Below the pieces are notes generated by a model. That model was given only the letters and a program-made list of their open reading frames with translations. It was not told the origin of the DNA and did not search any database. Shown one piece after another: positions 38,499 to 48,930 of a stretch of DNA of 64,000 nucleotides. Source of the stretch: Ustulina deusta (taxonomy: Eukaryota > Ascomycota > Sordariomycetes > Xylariales > Xylariaceae); the NCBI GenBank assembly GCA_023159155.1, contig JAJNNX010000050.1:371223-435222 (forward strand). Reading direction: 5' to 3'. Numbering within the stretch: the first letter of the stretch is position 1; each line of letters opens with the position of its first letter. The position numbers and the translations under genes are program-made.

Positions 38499-39383
38499 GG
38501 CCATTATGTAGATCTCCCGATGTCGTGGCATGTCCAGATACTGATGTGCGAACCACCTACGATGGCGCAAAATCCTCGTTATCCAATGGAATACTGCATA
38601 CCTCGCGTCCTCAAGCTTACTCCAACACCTTTTTTTTGCCTTTGTTCTCGCCTCAGAGGCGAACCTTCTAATACCCCGCGCTTGACAGAATGAGCGTTGA
38701 TGGGTTGTTAATGTTGCTAATGTGGAGTTTGATCACGCAATTCACTCTCATCCGGCTGAAACCGCATTTAGCATCGAACTCCTCCCAACAGCAGCGACGC
38801 ACTTCGGTCTCGGGTATTCAGACGAAAACCCGAAACAGTAATCGTCCATGAGACACCAGTATCGCTAGCTGTATAAGAAGAACAAAGGCCGGCGGCCTGC
38901 GTATGCTACGATGCCGAGAGAAAAGTCTCGAGCGGAAACCGAGCCCATGGCCGGTCGTTCGAGACTTTCCCCCCTCGCCGCACTATCCTCTTTAGCTGTG
39001 TCGATCAGAAAACGTCACCCGAGGTTAGTTAGGATCTCGCCTTATGAGGACATCGATCCATCGCCGTATACCGATCTGGCGCGCAGATGTGTGTGTGTTT
39101 TGCTCATACATACATACACACACACGCTCGCGGGCTAACGGAGAATGGTTACCTATCTATCGACCATCTATATCGGGACTGGCGCCGATATGTCCGCCCG
39201 TGGCGTCGGAGGGCGAAAATTTTACCGATCGTATCCGTCGTGAAGCTCGTTCTGGACAATATCATATCATGCTACCATGGCAGCTTCTGAAAGGTACGAG
39301 CGGAGCAGTCAATGTAATTTATTTATAAGCCGAGTCATCTCTACTACTAGCGTCAGAAGGGTATTTGGAACCCGGGTTGCGGC
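38499..39383. other. Region between the dioxygenase promoter and the transposon
   Basis: No gene is supported. Short overlapping frames exist on the plus strand only, around 38.9-39.3 kb, including a (CA)n-rich stretch near 39110-39125. Confidence 0.5.
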
Positions 39384-39392
39384 TTATTAAAT
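39384..39392 (+). repeat. Left target-site duplication (9 bp)
   Basis: TTATTAAAT immediately outside the left inverted repeat; the identical 9 bases lie outside the right inverted repeat at 42780-42788. Confidence 0.9.
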
Positions 39393-39457
39393 CGCCTCGG
39401 TTTTTGCGACTTGACGGATTGATATCGGGACTTGAAATTAAACCTAATTCGGTAACT
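39393..39457 (+). repeat. Left terminal inverted repeat, 65 bp
   Basis: Begins CGCCTCGGTTTTTGCGACTT and ends at GGTAACT. Pairs with the reverse complement of 42715-42779; mismatches are C/T, C/T and A/G. Confidence 0.92.
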
Positions 39458-42400
39458 ATCCCACATCTGTCTTAATACCTTAGTATTTCCTATACAAAAT
39501 AGATTAGCTTCGGACATTATATAAACATTAATAAAAACAACAGTTAGACCTATAATTAAAGACCTTGTAGTAGTTAAAGCTTTGTAATAATAGATTTTGT
39601 AGCATAATTACTACCGATGTACTATTTTTAAAAAATCGCTAAGTTAGCTAATTTAGTAAGTTCAAAAATCTTGCAGCGAATATAAAAGTAGCAAATTTAC
39701 TAGCAAATTTTTAGCAAATATATTTAAAGCAAAAAAAGCTAAAATAACACCTTTTTACATTTTCCTAAATAAATAACTTGCCTATAGATCTTAACACAAA
39801 AACACTATTTTAACTACTTAAATCACTAATTTAATAGTTGCTAATAATGCCCCCTAAGCATATATTAAATAAACCGGTATAATAGTACAAGCTACCAACT
39901 TTCTAGGCTTAGCGCTAGCTATATTAACACTTCTTACATTTTTTAGCCCTGTAAGGCTATTCCTACTACTTATAATAGGTCTAGCATTAACGCAATTAGT
40001 AGTTAACTTTATATTTTTTAAAATTATTAATACTATAGTTTAACTAATAGATTCTGCAATATTAGCAGTAGAAGTAGTGCTATAATATAGGCCTGCCTTG
40101 CAGGGTTAGCGGCGCCCTTACTTAGTGCAGTCTCCCACTAACAAAAAATATAGCTATTACTAGCAACTATTTAAAATAATAATAAAGCTCCTAGAATATA
40201 TATCTAGCGTAGCATAACACTAGCTTTTTTGTTGTAAGGCTTTCTATGCGGTTTACAAATAACTTTAATATTGCTAATTAATATAAAAAGGTTAATTTGT
40301 GTTAGATTTATCTTTAGCTACTAGTAAGTATTAAAATTGCATATATTAAGCGTTCTGTTAAGCTATATATAAATAGCAAAACTGCTATTGGCTTTTAAAA
40401 TAGCTTTTATCTACTAATAAAACATATAATAGCAAAAAATGCCCTATTAACCTATAAAACGGCCAGTATACCAAAGTAGCAACTATTATAATTAATAAGC
40501 TATAATAGCTGCTTAGTATTGTTTGTATGCTTTTTTTAACGCATACTACAATACTTTTATTTTTAGTGCTTTATTAGCAAACATATTAGCTTTTGATCTA
40601 ACAAATTGCTAACAGAACTAGTATTCTTATTATTTGTTATATCTAGCCTTTTTTATTTTTATAAGGGCTATAGTTACTTTATATAGCTAAAGACTACTAG
40701 TCTAAGCGTTACAAAAATATATTTTAAGCTTTAAATAAAAGCTTTTTATTTTTAAAGTAAACTAAATATTATAATTGTTATATTTAAATATATAGCAGTT
40801 AGCCTATTATTTATAATTTTCTTAGTATATATTGCTTAAATAGGCTAATATATATAACTAATTAAAAAATTTGCTATAAAAGTTATCCTAATAATATAAA
40901 GCTTTTATTTTGCTATTATAATAGGCCAAATAGCTTTAAAGAGTTAAAATACTGTTAATATCATAGTTAATAGCTATAAAACCTAAGTTATTATAACGCT
41001 AGTAGCGCTATTATTCTAATATAGTTTTATTAAATATTAGTAATAGTAGTAATTTTATAGCTTTAAACTTTTTGTTACTTATATAGGCTAATTTTTACTA
41101 ACGCGTTATTTTTAATAGTTAATCGATTAATAAAAACAAATAATCTTTTAGAATAGGGCTATCCTAGCGTTTTTTAACGCTAGTACACACATTAGTTATA
41201 ATATACTATATATAAAGTTATAGTTATATTTCTAGCCAGACCGCCATTACTATATTACAAGTATTTTTAGCTTTATCTATAATAATAATAAAAAGGATCC
41301 AGATATTATAAGTGCAACAAAAATTGTTAAAATATTAAAGGACCCAAATATATAAAACTTCTCTATTATTTAGCAGTATAGCAAAAGCTATATTAAAAGT
41401 AATATTAATAAAAATTAAGCTAGCAATTTTTAAAAATAGTATATTAAACATATTAATTTTAATAAAAAGTACTTATTAACCTAATATAAAACGTTTAAGT
41501 AGCTAATAAACATACTTTATATATAAAATTAAGCATAAAAACTTTAAGGTATGCTTTTTATATAAAAATATACTAATTAAGCAACCAAAAAATCTAGTAT
41601 ACGCAGCTATTGTAGTATTTGACCTTATATTATATGTTATTTTACTAAAAAACATTAATAATTGCTGCACAATCAGTATAAAAGCCTTTCTCCTTACGCT
41701 TATATTTAGTAATATAATTACTAATATCTGATTTAGTCAGTACTATATTAAAGTTTATACTTTATATTACTTTATAAATCTAATAACATAAAATCAGATT
41801 ATTAAAACTAGAAATAATAATATTTATAACTATATTAGTTATTTTTTAGTAGTAATAAGTAGGTATATTAAAGCTTGAGGTATAGCTATAATCGGTATGT
41901 TTAATAAAAAAAGACCATTGTTTAATATATTAATATAGCTTTATAATAGCCCGGAATTTGCAGTTCTAATAAGCTATTAAAGCCCGTTTTATAGTAGCTC
42001 GAAACAATCGTATAAGTAGCCTAGCAGTACAGCTAATAATATAACAAATATATTAGCTATTTTGTTTATTTTGCAAACAAACTATTTTTAAAACATAGCT
42101 ATAACTAAGTACATAAGCTTACTAAACCTCAAAGCTTTTATTAAAAGTAGTAAAGTATACGTTAATAAGTACTTTTAAAAACATTATTTAAAAATTAGCA
42201 CTTTAGTATTTTAAAACAAAAAAATAACTAATTAATAGCTTACAATCTAATAAAACTAAAAATAATAAATAATTAATAAATATAGCAATACACAATAGTA
42301 TTATTAATAATAGAAAATTAAAAATTAAAAATAATATATAATTAAAAGTAAAAATATATATAGGTTAATTAAAAAAATAAATAAAGGTAGTTAGTAGGAT

Positions 42401-42490
42401 AGTTAAAAATAGAAAGTAATTAGTAGGTTAGAAATAAAAAATAAGTTATATAATTAGACCTAGTATTTTTATTAGCTATTGCATAAAACT

Positions 42491-42564
42491 GCTATAATAT
42501 AGTAGTAAGTATGCTATAATTATAGTAGTAAGTATGCTATAATTATAGTGGCTATAGTAAGTAT
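42491..42564 (+). repeat. Tandem repeat inside the transposon, three units
   Basis: Units starting GCTATAAT and ending AGTAAGTAT occur at 42491-42512, 42513-42535 and 42536-42564 (22, 23 and 29 bp). They are subterminal to the right inverted repeat, a position where DNA transposons often carry transposase-binding repeats; that role is inference. Confidence 0.75.
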
Positions 42565-42714
42565 GGGAAAAAACATGTTTTTTTTGGGCGCTGCAGGGTG
42601 GTCCCTAGTAACTACTTTGCGGTACCTCACACACTATCTAGATTAGCGCTAGATTAGGTATAGTTTAAGTATGATTAAGATAAAGATAGAAGTACCTACT
42701 AGTAATTATAGAAC

Positions 42715-42779
42715 AGTTACCGAATTAGGTTTAACTTCAAGTCCCAATATCAATCCGTCAAGTCACAAAAACCGAGGCG
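42715..42779 (-). repeat. Right terminal inverted repeat, 65 bp
   Basis: Reverse complement of the left repeat with three transition differences; ends CCGAGGCG at 42779. Confidence 0.92.
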
Positions 42780-42788
42780 TTATTAAAT
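42780..42788 (+). repeat. Right target-site duplication (9 bp)
   Basis: TTATTAAAT, identical to 39384-39392. Confidence 0.9.
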
Positions 42789-42871
42789 AGCGTTTCGGTA
42801 GGCAGTCCTAAGAGCAACGAACTTGGCTATTAGAACGGAGTCTTCGGCCCCGGGCCTGAATGGCAATTGTA

Positions 42872-43210
42872 TTAGCCAAGTTGGCAGACGAATGGAATCC
42901 CTCGCTTAGCGTGATCCCGTTTTATAGCTTGTTTGGCGGGGACAGGACCAAGGGTGCCAAGGATGGAACCAGGCCGAATATGCACTTTGCGAATTGGTCG
43001 CCATGTCGCCGTGATTGAAGTATACATTCTGGCGCTGGCCAGATAGGTCCATATCATCAACCGCATTGTAGTTACGGGGGTTAGATGGAATCGGTACGTG
43101 GATTTGAAGAAGGTAGATAGCGCGCCTTTATGCGGTTCGGCACAGGCCCGCGAAGGTTGCTCGAATCGCTCCAAATACGGTACCCAGGATGGATATTTCC
43201 CGTCAGCCAT
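42872..43210 (-). CDS. Possible small hypothetical protein, 112 residues
   Basis: A single open frame starting MADGKYPSWVPYLERFEQ. Codon choice is reasonably like the neighbouring genes (GCC, TCC, ACC, GGC frequent), but I recognise no domain. It begins about 800 bp left of NMD3 on the opposite strand and lies directly beside the transposon. It may be a real small gene, the remnant of a larger one cut by the insertion, or chance. Confidence 0.3.
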   Translation of the reverse strand: MADGKYPSWVPYLERFEQPSRACAEPHKGALSTFFKSTYRFHLTPVTTMRLMIWTYLASARMYTSITATWRPIRKVHIRPGSILGTLGPVPAKQAIKRDHAKRGIPFVCQLG

Positions 43211-44007
43211 CTATCTCTAAATCCTCACACATCACATGGTGAGGGCTTCAACGTGCACTCGGCTTAATCCTGCGGTGTTTCCCCCCCCCCCCCCCCCCCC
43301 CAGACAGCGAGCGAGTCGGCAGCGCCTCTGGCAATATTTTCGACCATGATATTTCTTCTGCAGTTGAAAATGGCTTGATTGCTCCCGCTCAAGGGTTTCG
43401 GGCTTTTTGCTTTTCCTACCGTATTGGAGATGTAGCATTTGAGAATTGGTGTGTTGGCGTAATGACGGTGGTGGCACGAGAAATGTTCATATCACTCACT
43501 CACTCTCCACTGAAATTTGATATTACCTTTCTGCATAGGCTACGATGGTTAGTAGGGGCTCATTTAAAAGGAAACGCAGATGGCCGGCACCACTCGGAGG
43601 ACGTGAGGTTTACCTATACCGACTAGATAGTACCGCTGCTCATTGGCCTTCACTAGGTAGGTAGTAGGTAGGCACTACCTCTGTCTGCCTCCCAGAAAAA
43701 AACATCTGCATTGGAGCCTCCTCAAGTATGCAATATCGAGGTCAAGGCGCCACATCACATGCAAGTATACCGATAAGATAAATTTAACAGTGGCGGACGA
43801 CCCGTCTAGCATTTCTAGCCACTGGTAGATAAGCTTATCAATCAAAGCGAGGGGCAACATTTTTTGAAACCCCCACCACTATCGTGACGATTAGATCCTA
43901 TCGCGGTGCTTATATTATTATCACGACTTCAACTCCCTCGTCCTCGATCCTGAACCTTTGGGGGCTTTAGTTCGACATATTTTCTCTCTCTCACGAACCT
44001 GCGCACC
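43211..44007. other. Promoter region of NMD3, with a run of 21 C
   Basis: No gene is supported. The interval holds a homopolymer of 21 C (43281-43301) and a cluster of TAGGTAGG-type motifs (about 43653-43677) before the NMD3 start. Confidence 0.6.
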
Positions 44008-46445
44008 ATGTCGATGGATTTGGATACGCCGATGCCAATAGCGGCTCCGGCGCACACCCAGGGCGTCACCGCAACGTATGTCACGAATCGAATCTTCACC
44101 TACACCCACTCAGCCATATGGATCTGAGTGTGCCTGACGGCGCAGAGCTATAGCCACGCTCCCTGTCGAATAAGGCAACGGGTCTACGCAACACGTGTAC
44201 ATCATTTATGGTACAGAGAGCTAACCACCATGCCAGGATTCTCTGTGCGGATTGCGGAGCGCCCATCGATGGAATGACAGCGATCGACGCCAGGTGTTAC
44301 GACTGCTTCAAGCTCACAAAAGACATCTCTCAAGGCATCCAGAGGGAGGCGACGATACACTTCTGCAGAGACTGTGATAGATGGCTTCAACGGTACGTCC
44401 ATGCTGTTCTTGTTCCCAACTGTATCTGTCGTGTCGTGACTATTCATGCTAACCATTTCACAGTAAGTAGGCAACGACGCGATCTACGCATCGCGAATCC
44501 GCAAGCACCACTATCGATGATCCCATAATTCCGAGTTCGAAGCTGACGCGACATGTTCCAACATTGCAGCGCCTACCAGTTGGGTTACCGCCGCGCCCGA
44601 GAGCCGAGAACTCCTTGCCCTATGCCTCAAAAAACTAAGTCTCAACCGGACGAGAATAATAGACGCCTCGTTCATTTGGACTGAGCCCCACAGCCGGCGA
44701 GTAAGAGTCAAGTTAGTAGTACAGGCGGCTGTGGCAGAAGACAAGGTTATGCAGCAGGCTCTCGAAATTACATACGGTGAGTAATATCTCGTTTTCTCTC
44801 CCTATTGCGCCTGTCTTAACAAGAAAGCATACTTTCCCATCATTTAAGTATCCCAACTCTCCGCGTTTCTTTGACTTTGAGTGGAAATCTTACTCATCCG
44901 AGTTTAGTCGTTGCCCATCAACAATGTCCAGAGTGTGCCAAGTCATACACAGCAAATGTGTGGAGGGCTAGCGTACAAGTACGGCAAGTAAGTACTTTAT
45001 TCACGGTCTCTTATTTGCCGATCTTAGATTACAAAAAGCTAACTCGAGCTGCAGAAAGTTCTCCACGTAAGGAAAATCCTGGCTGCGATCCTCGGTCTAA
45101 TGCAATACATGAACTGGGTTATATCGATATTTAATTAGTACTGATGAATATGGCAGAAACGTACATTTCTGTACCTTGAACAGCTGATATTAAAACACGG
45201 AGCACACCGGGACACCATCAACATTAAAGAGGCCAAGGACGGGATTGACTTCTTCTTCGGCGCGAGGAACCAGGCGGAGAAGGTATGTTATGTTGTCACA
45301 GATCAGTTCTCCGCCGATATAACCACTAACTGGTTCCTAGTTTGTTGACTTCCTCAACTCGGTTGTGCCAGTGCGGGTCAAGAAATCGTCTGAGCTTATC
45401 TCTCAGGACAGCCACACAGCTAAAAAGAGTTTCAAATTCTCCTTTTCGGTAGAGCTAATCCCGGTATGCAAGGATGACTTGGTCGCTCTCCCGATATCGC
45501 TTGCAAAACAAGCCGGAAACATTTCTCCTCTCTCGATATGTTATAAGATTGGGACATCGGTCTACTTATTAGATACCGCTACACTCCAGACGGCAGAAAT
45601 CAGTTCCCCGGTATACTGGCGAGCTCCATTTGGAGCACTAGCAGAAGCGAAGGACTTGGTTGAGTTCATTGTCATGGATTGTGAGTTAGTTGGGTACGTA
45701 TATCTAGTCTCTTTAATTCCGAGGAATATTGGTTACACTTTGAAGAATACCCCTTTTAGTTCATTGGACATCGAATTCCATATCTATGAGTCAGGCCTTA
45801 GCCCGCCGAATGTCACACATGAAGTCTAAAATGGAACTTCATACTCTATTCCCCTGATGCTGAATCTGGAGAATGAGTACTGATGACATTTTCAGTCCCA
45901 CGAAGGGGAAATGGGTTCTAGCCGACGTGGAAGTAGCAAGAGCTACGGACCTGGGTACAAACAACAAGACGTACTGGGCACGTACGCATTTGGGTGGCCT
46001 TCTTCATGCGGGTGATTCCGTCATGGGCTATATGCTGTCGGGTACCGTTTTTAACAACCTAGAATTCGAGGCTATCGAGCAGTCTCACACATACGCCTCT
46101 AGGATACCGGATGCCGTCATCGTCAAGAAACACTACCCGAACCGTATAAGGAACAGAAAGCGGCAGTGGAAGGTCAAGCGTATGGCAAAGGATGAGGGCG
46201 AGTTGCTACCGAAGAAAGCCGACCAGGAGCGTATGGATCGTGAGTTCGAACAATTCTTACAGGACATTGAAGGCGACGAAGAGTACCGAGCTGGCGTACA
46301 GCTGTACAAACAGCCTAAAAGGAAAACTCAGCCGGATGAGATGTCGATGGCGACGACAGATGACGAGGATGATGATGGGCCGCAGGTCAATGTAGACGAA
46401 CTGCTGGATGACTTTGATGAGCTTACGATGGAAGACAACGAATAG
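44008..46445 (+). CDS. NMD3: 60S ribosomal export adaptor Nmd3
   Basis: Eight exons: 44008-44075, 44237-44391, 44570-44776, 44908-44987, 45055-45066, 45157-45282, 45341-45693 and 45896-46445 (1551 nt, 516 residues). Nmd3 binds the late pre-60S particle and, through its leucine-rich export signal and Crm1, carries it to the cytoplasm. Zinc-binding CxxC pairs stand at 26/29, 43/46, 66/69 and 150/153. Family blocks are plain: HFCRDCDRWLQPP, ESRELLALCLKKL, FIWTEPHSRR, EQLILKHGAHRDTINIKEAK and THLGGLLHAGDSVMGY. The C-terminal part has a basic stretch (NRIRNRKRQWKVKR) and an acidic leucine-containing tail (VNVDELLDDFDEL), fitting the NLS and NES. Exon 5 is only 12 nt (KVLH). The second intron is a probable stwintron, listed separately. 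Confidence 0.93.
44392..44569 (+). other. Stwintron [D1,2] in NMD3 (intron inside a split donor)
   Basis: An internal intron (44393-44463, GTACGT to CACAG, branch GCTAAC) sits between the first G (44392) and the second base (T, 44464) of an external donor. Its removal creates GTAAGT, and the external intron then runs to the CAG at 44567-44569 with branch GCTGAC. Two-step removal joins CAA-C to CG-CCT-ACC-AGT-TGG, giving LQPPTSW, the sequence expected from the Nmd3 family. A single 44393-44569 intron shifts the frame and meets a stop. A single intron to the alternative AG at 44578-44579 keeps frame but replaces PPTS with Arg. Confidence 0.8.
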
Positions 46446-46476
46446 GTTCATTGGGATTATAGCTAATCACAATAAT

Positions 46477-46903
46477 TTATCGCAACCTTATGCCCACCTC
46501 TCCCGAGATATACTTGCTGTATAGTACCAGCGCGACAAATGTATTCACAAATACAGCCGCTCTCTGTTTCAGAAGCATTGGAGTCAGCCCCAGGAATGGT
46601 GCAAACATAGCGTCGAGCTGTGTACCTAACCAAAGTAACAGCCACGGGACTTGCGTTTAGATTCCATCTCCAATCGCCTGCCTGCCAACTTGAGGGACAC
46701 CAACCTACTCATTTGTCTCAGCACGACACCCACAACTGAATCATAGTATCTAGCATAGAATCAAAGATCCCCGCATCCGGCGCCGCATACTGCATTTCGC
46801 CAGCTCCAGTCTAACCGCAATACGACCCAATAGCCATATAGACAGATACGTCCGCTTCGGCCATCTGGAAGTTCCTGTATGGGGGTGAATACGAGGCGGC
46901 CAT
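46477..46903 (-). CDS. Possible small membrane protein, three exons, 84 residues
   Basis: Tentative model: 46850-46903, 46730-46789 and 46477-46617 (255 nt). The best part is the last exon, which reads LDAMFAPFLGLTPMLLKQ and continues with a hydrophobic helix (AAVFVNTFVALVLYSKYI) and a basic end, stop TAA at 46477-46479. The first exon starts MAASYSPPYRNFQMAEAD. Intron 1 has donor GTATCT, intron 2 donor GTGTCG, both unremarkable, so the boundaries are uncertain; an alternative acceptor would lengthen exon 2 by seven residues. It fills the gap between the convergent NMD3 and ESF2 genes. I do not recognise the family. Confidence 0.28.
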
Positions 46904-47158
46904 GGTGCTCGAAGAGAATGAATGACATGGCGGAGCTGGAGAGGTGGCGATGAGGTGTTCACAAGGGCTGGACAGAATGGTAGAAATGAGGAACCGCAAA
47001 AAGAGTCGAATAGTTGTCGCGAATGACGCACTCTGAGGAATCGAAGGCTGTTCACGTTTAAATTTAAGCGGGAGGACATGGGCACGCTTCTTCCCGTTTA
47101 TTGTACTCGGGCTTTCAAGTGTCTCGAGCATGGGTATCAATCATTGCTGAAAAGTGTA

Positions 47159-48442
47159 TTAAAATAGCTGACTGAGGACTCTCTGTGCAGCCTCTGAAGT
47201 ATCTCCGGGTGCTTTCTTGCCCACGGAAGATTGTTTGAACTTGCGTGGCCTCTTCGACTCGGCTTCTGGAAGGATAGCGGCAGCCGCCTCTGTCTTTTCC
47301 GTGGCTTTGGCCTTCTTCGCTGCGGCTTTGGATTGTATGCCTTCCAGCTCCTTCCCCTTCTGGAGGTTCCGCACGAACTCCTTGTTTTCTTTGGTTGCTT
47401 TGATGATTTCGGCGTGCATTCTTGCTTGTCTCTCTGCTGTCTCTGCCGCTATCTGCTCGGTAAGATTATCTAGAGAAGGTCTCGTCAGTCTACGATTTCT
47501 TCCCACGTGTATATAATCTAGTGTTATGTTTCCATGCCACTCTAGGCAAAAGTGCCGCACAAATTGGGTAGATTAAAGAAGGGAATACGTACGCCACTTA
47601 AATCCTTTGAGGTATCGTAGACTGACATGGAGTTAGAGATTAGTAGTAACAAAACAACGGAGTGTCAGCCGTCGTACCTCCAGATATCATCACGATAATA
47701 GCTTCGCTTCTTCGCCATGCCTATTTCAGCCAGCGTTGTGCCATTGAGCAATTCAACCGCCGCTTTCGCATCGGACTTCTTCATGAACTCCAGCCAACCC
47801 TCATTGAAGTTCTTCTTCCGATTCTGGCCCTGCTGCAGTCTCCGAGCCCGGACTTGAGCGTCCTCGGGGGCTAAATATATTCTGTTGATCTTCCCAAATC
47901 GCTCGAAGATGGATCGCACTGTGCCAGGTTTCACTGCAGAAGCTCCCATTAGTGCATGATCCGGAGCCCAAGGGTCAAGGGGATCGAAGAATCTCAAGGT
48001 CCCTGGAATAAGAACGTGCGAACCACGTACTGAACGGCGGTATGCGAGAAATGTAAATGACACCACTCCTTTTCACTGCTTTTTCTGTAGCCACGAGGTT
48101 CTTTTTCGTCAACGGTCGCGGTATGTCTGGTAGCTTTGAAGAGCCCTTAGATATTGATTTGCCTTTTTCAGTCGACTTTTCACGATGGTCTGGCGTTTGC
48201 TCTGGCTTATTATCATCATCCTCATGAACACTTTCTTCTTCTACTTCTTCTTCCTCTTCTTCTTCTCCCAGGACCTCATCGGCGCTTAGGGGTTCGTCTT
48301 CGCCGGTGCCATCATCTTGATTGAGTTTGCGACGTTTGGATGTGCCCTTACGCGGCTGTTCAGCCTCCGAATCGTAGCCTTGGCTGCCGTCGTCGTCACT
48401 CTCGTCGATATCGAGGAAATGGTTTCGCTTCTCGGCTGGCAT
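47159..48442 (-). CDS. ESF2: Esf2/ABT1-type RRM protein of the SSU processome
   Basis: Four exons: 48031-48442, 47678-47933, 47593-47621 (29 nt) and 47159-47469 (1008 nt, 335 residues). The N-terminal 110 residues are highly charged with a run of acidic residues (about 60-75). The RRM starts at GVIYISRIPPFMKPGTVR (about 125-230), with the Esf2/ABT1 insertion LAPEDAQVRARRLQQGQNRK and the diagnostic RDDIWSLRYLKGFKWHNLTEQ after the RRM. The tail is Ala/Lys-rich with coiled-coil tendency. In yeast Esf2 binds Dbp8 and is needed for early 18S rRNA processing in the nucleolus. All junctions are GT-AG and codon phase is consistent. The gene is divergent from the aldehyde dehydrogenase, with 488 bp between start codons. 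Confidence 0.92.
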
Positions 48443-48930
48443 GATGACGGCGGTGGTAGATGCGGAGGGGGTTTATAGCAAATTGACAGAGCAATGAATG
48501 CTGTGCTAGAATACTAAGTTCCAAGGTTATGTCGTCGAGCCTGCAGGACCTCGAGAACAATTGCTAAAAATGGAAACTTTGATAAGCGACGATAAGCACG
48601 GAAAGTGAACATTGATTTATCGAGGCTTTTGGCGGGGTCCTGGCGGCCCCGAGGGTCGTACCCGTGGACCTTAGTGTCCACCATTTTGCCACCACGTTGC
48701 CCCTCCGTTCCAACTGATGTGGAGAGTTAAGATAGGAATGCAAGACCAATAACCAACCTTAGGTAGTAGTAATCAGTGACGTTCGCCGAAACCGCTCATA
48801 CTAGTACTTATCTAACTTATCGTTGATCAGAATAAGTATCGAATTCTCTGAGTTAGACCGAAGAAGAGAAGGGTCTGACTTGAATCATACAACGTAATTA
48901 CTCACATTTTTATCCTTTCTCCGAGCCAAC
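48443..48930. promoter_or_regulatory. Shared divergent promoter of ESF2 and the aldehyde dehydrogenase
   Basis: The 488 bp between the two start codons must hold both promoters. I see a TAGGTAGTAG motif near 48760 but no specific operator I can name. Confidence 0.5.

Larger units (their letters stand above)
39393..42779. mobile_element. Decayed DNA transposon, Mutator-like (MULE), 3387 bp
   Basis: The element is bounded by 65-bp terminal inverted repeats (39393-39457 and 42715-42779) that agree at 62 of 65 positions; the three differences are all transitions. A perfect 9-bp target duplication flanks it. Long TIRs with 9-11-bp duplications are the mark of Mutator-like elements, and the size is near that of the Fusarium Hop MULE as I remember it. 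The interior is TA-dominated and has no open frame of useful length in either direction, as expected after RIP and decay, so no transposase can be shown. MULE is therefore inferred from the ends. Other superfamilies usually give 2-, 4- or 8-bp duplications and fit less well. Confidence 0.8.

Noticed and set aside
44777..44907. A second stwintron in the 131-nt NMD3 intron
   Set aside because: An inner acceptor followed by TATCC exists near 44848, but two-step splicing would break the frame, whereas a simple intron gives ITYVVAHQQC as expected.
45694..45895. A stwintron in the 202-nt NMD3 intron
   Set aside because: No inner acceptor recreates a good donor while keeping frame; the simple intron gives CELVGPTKGKW, as expected for the family.
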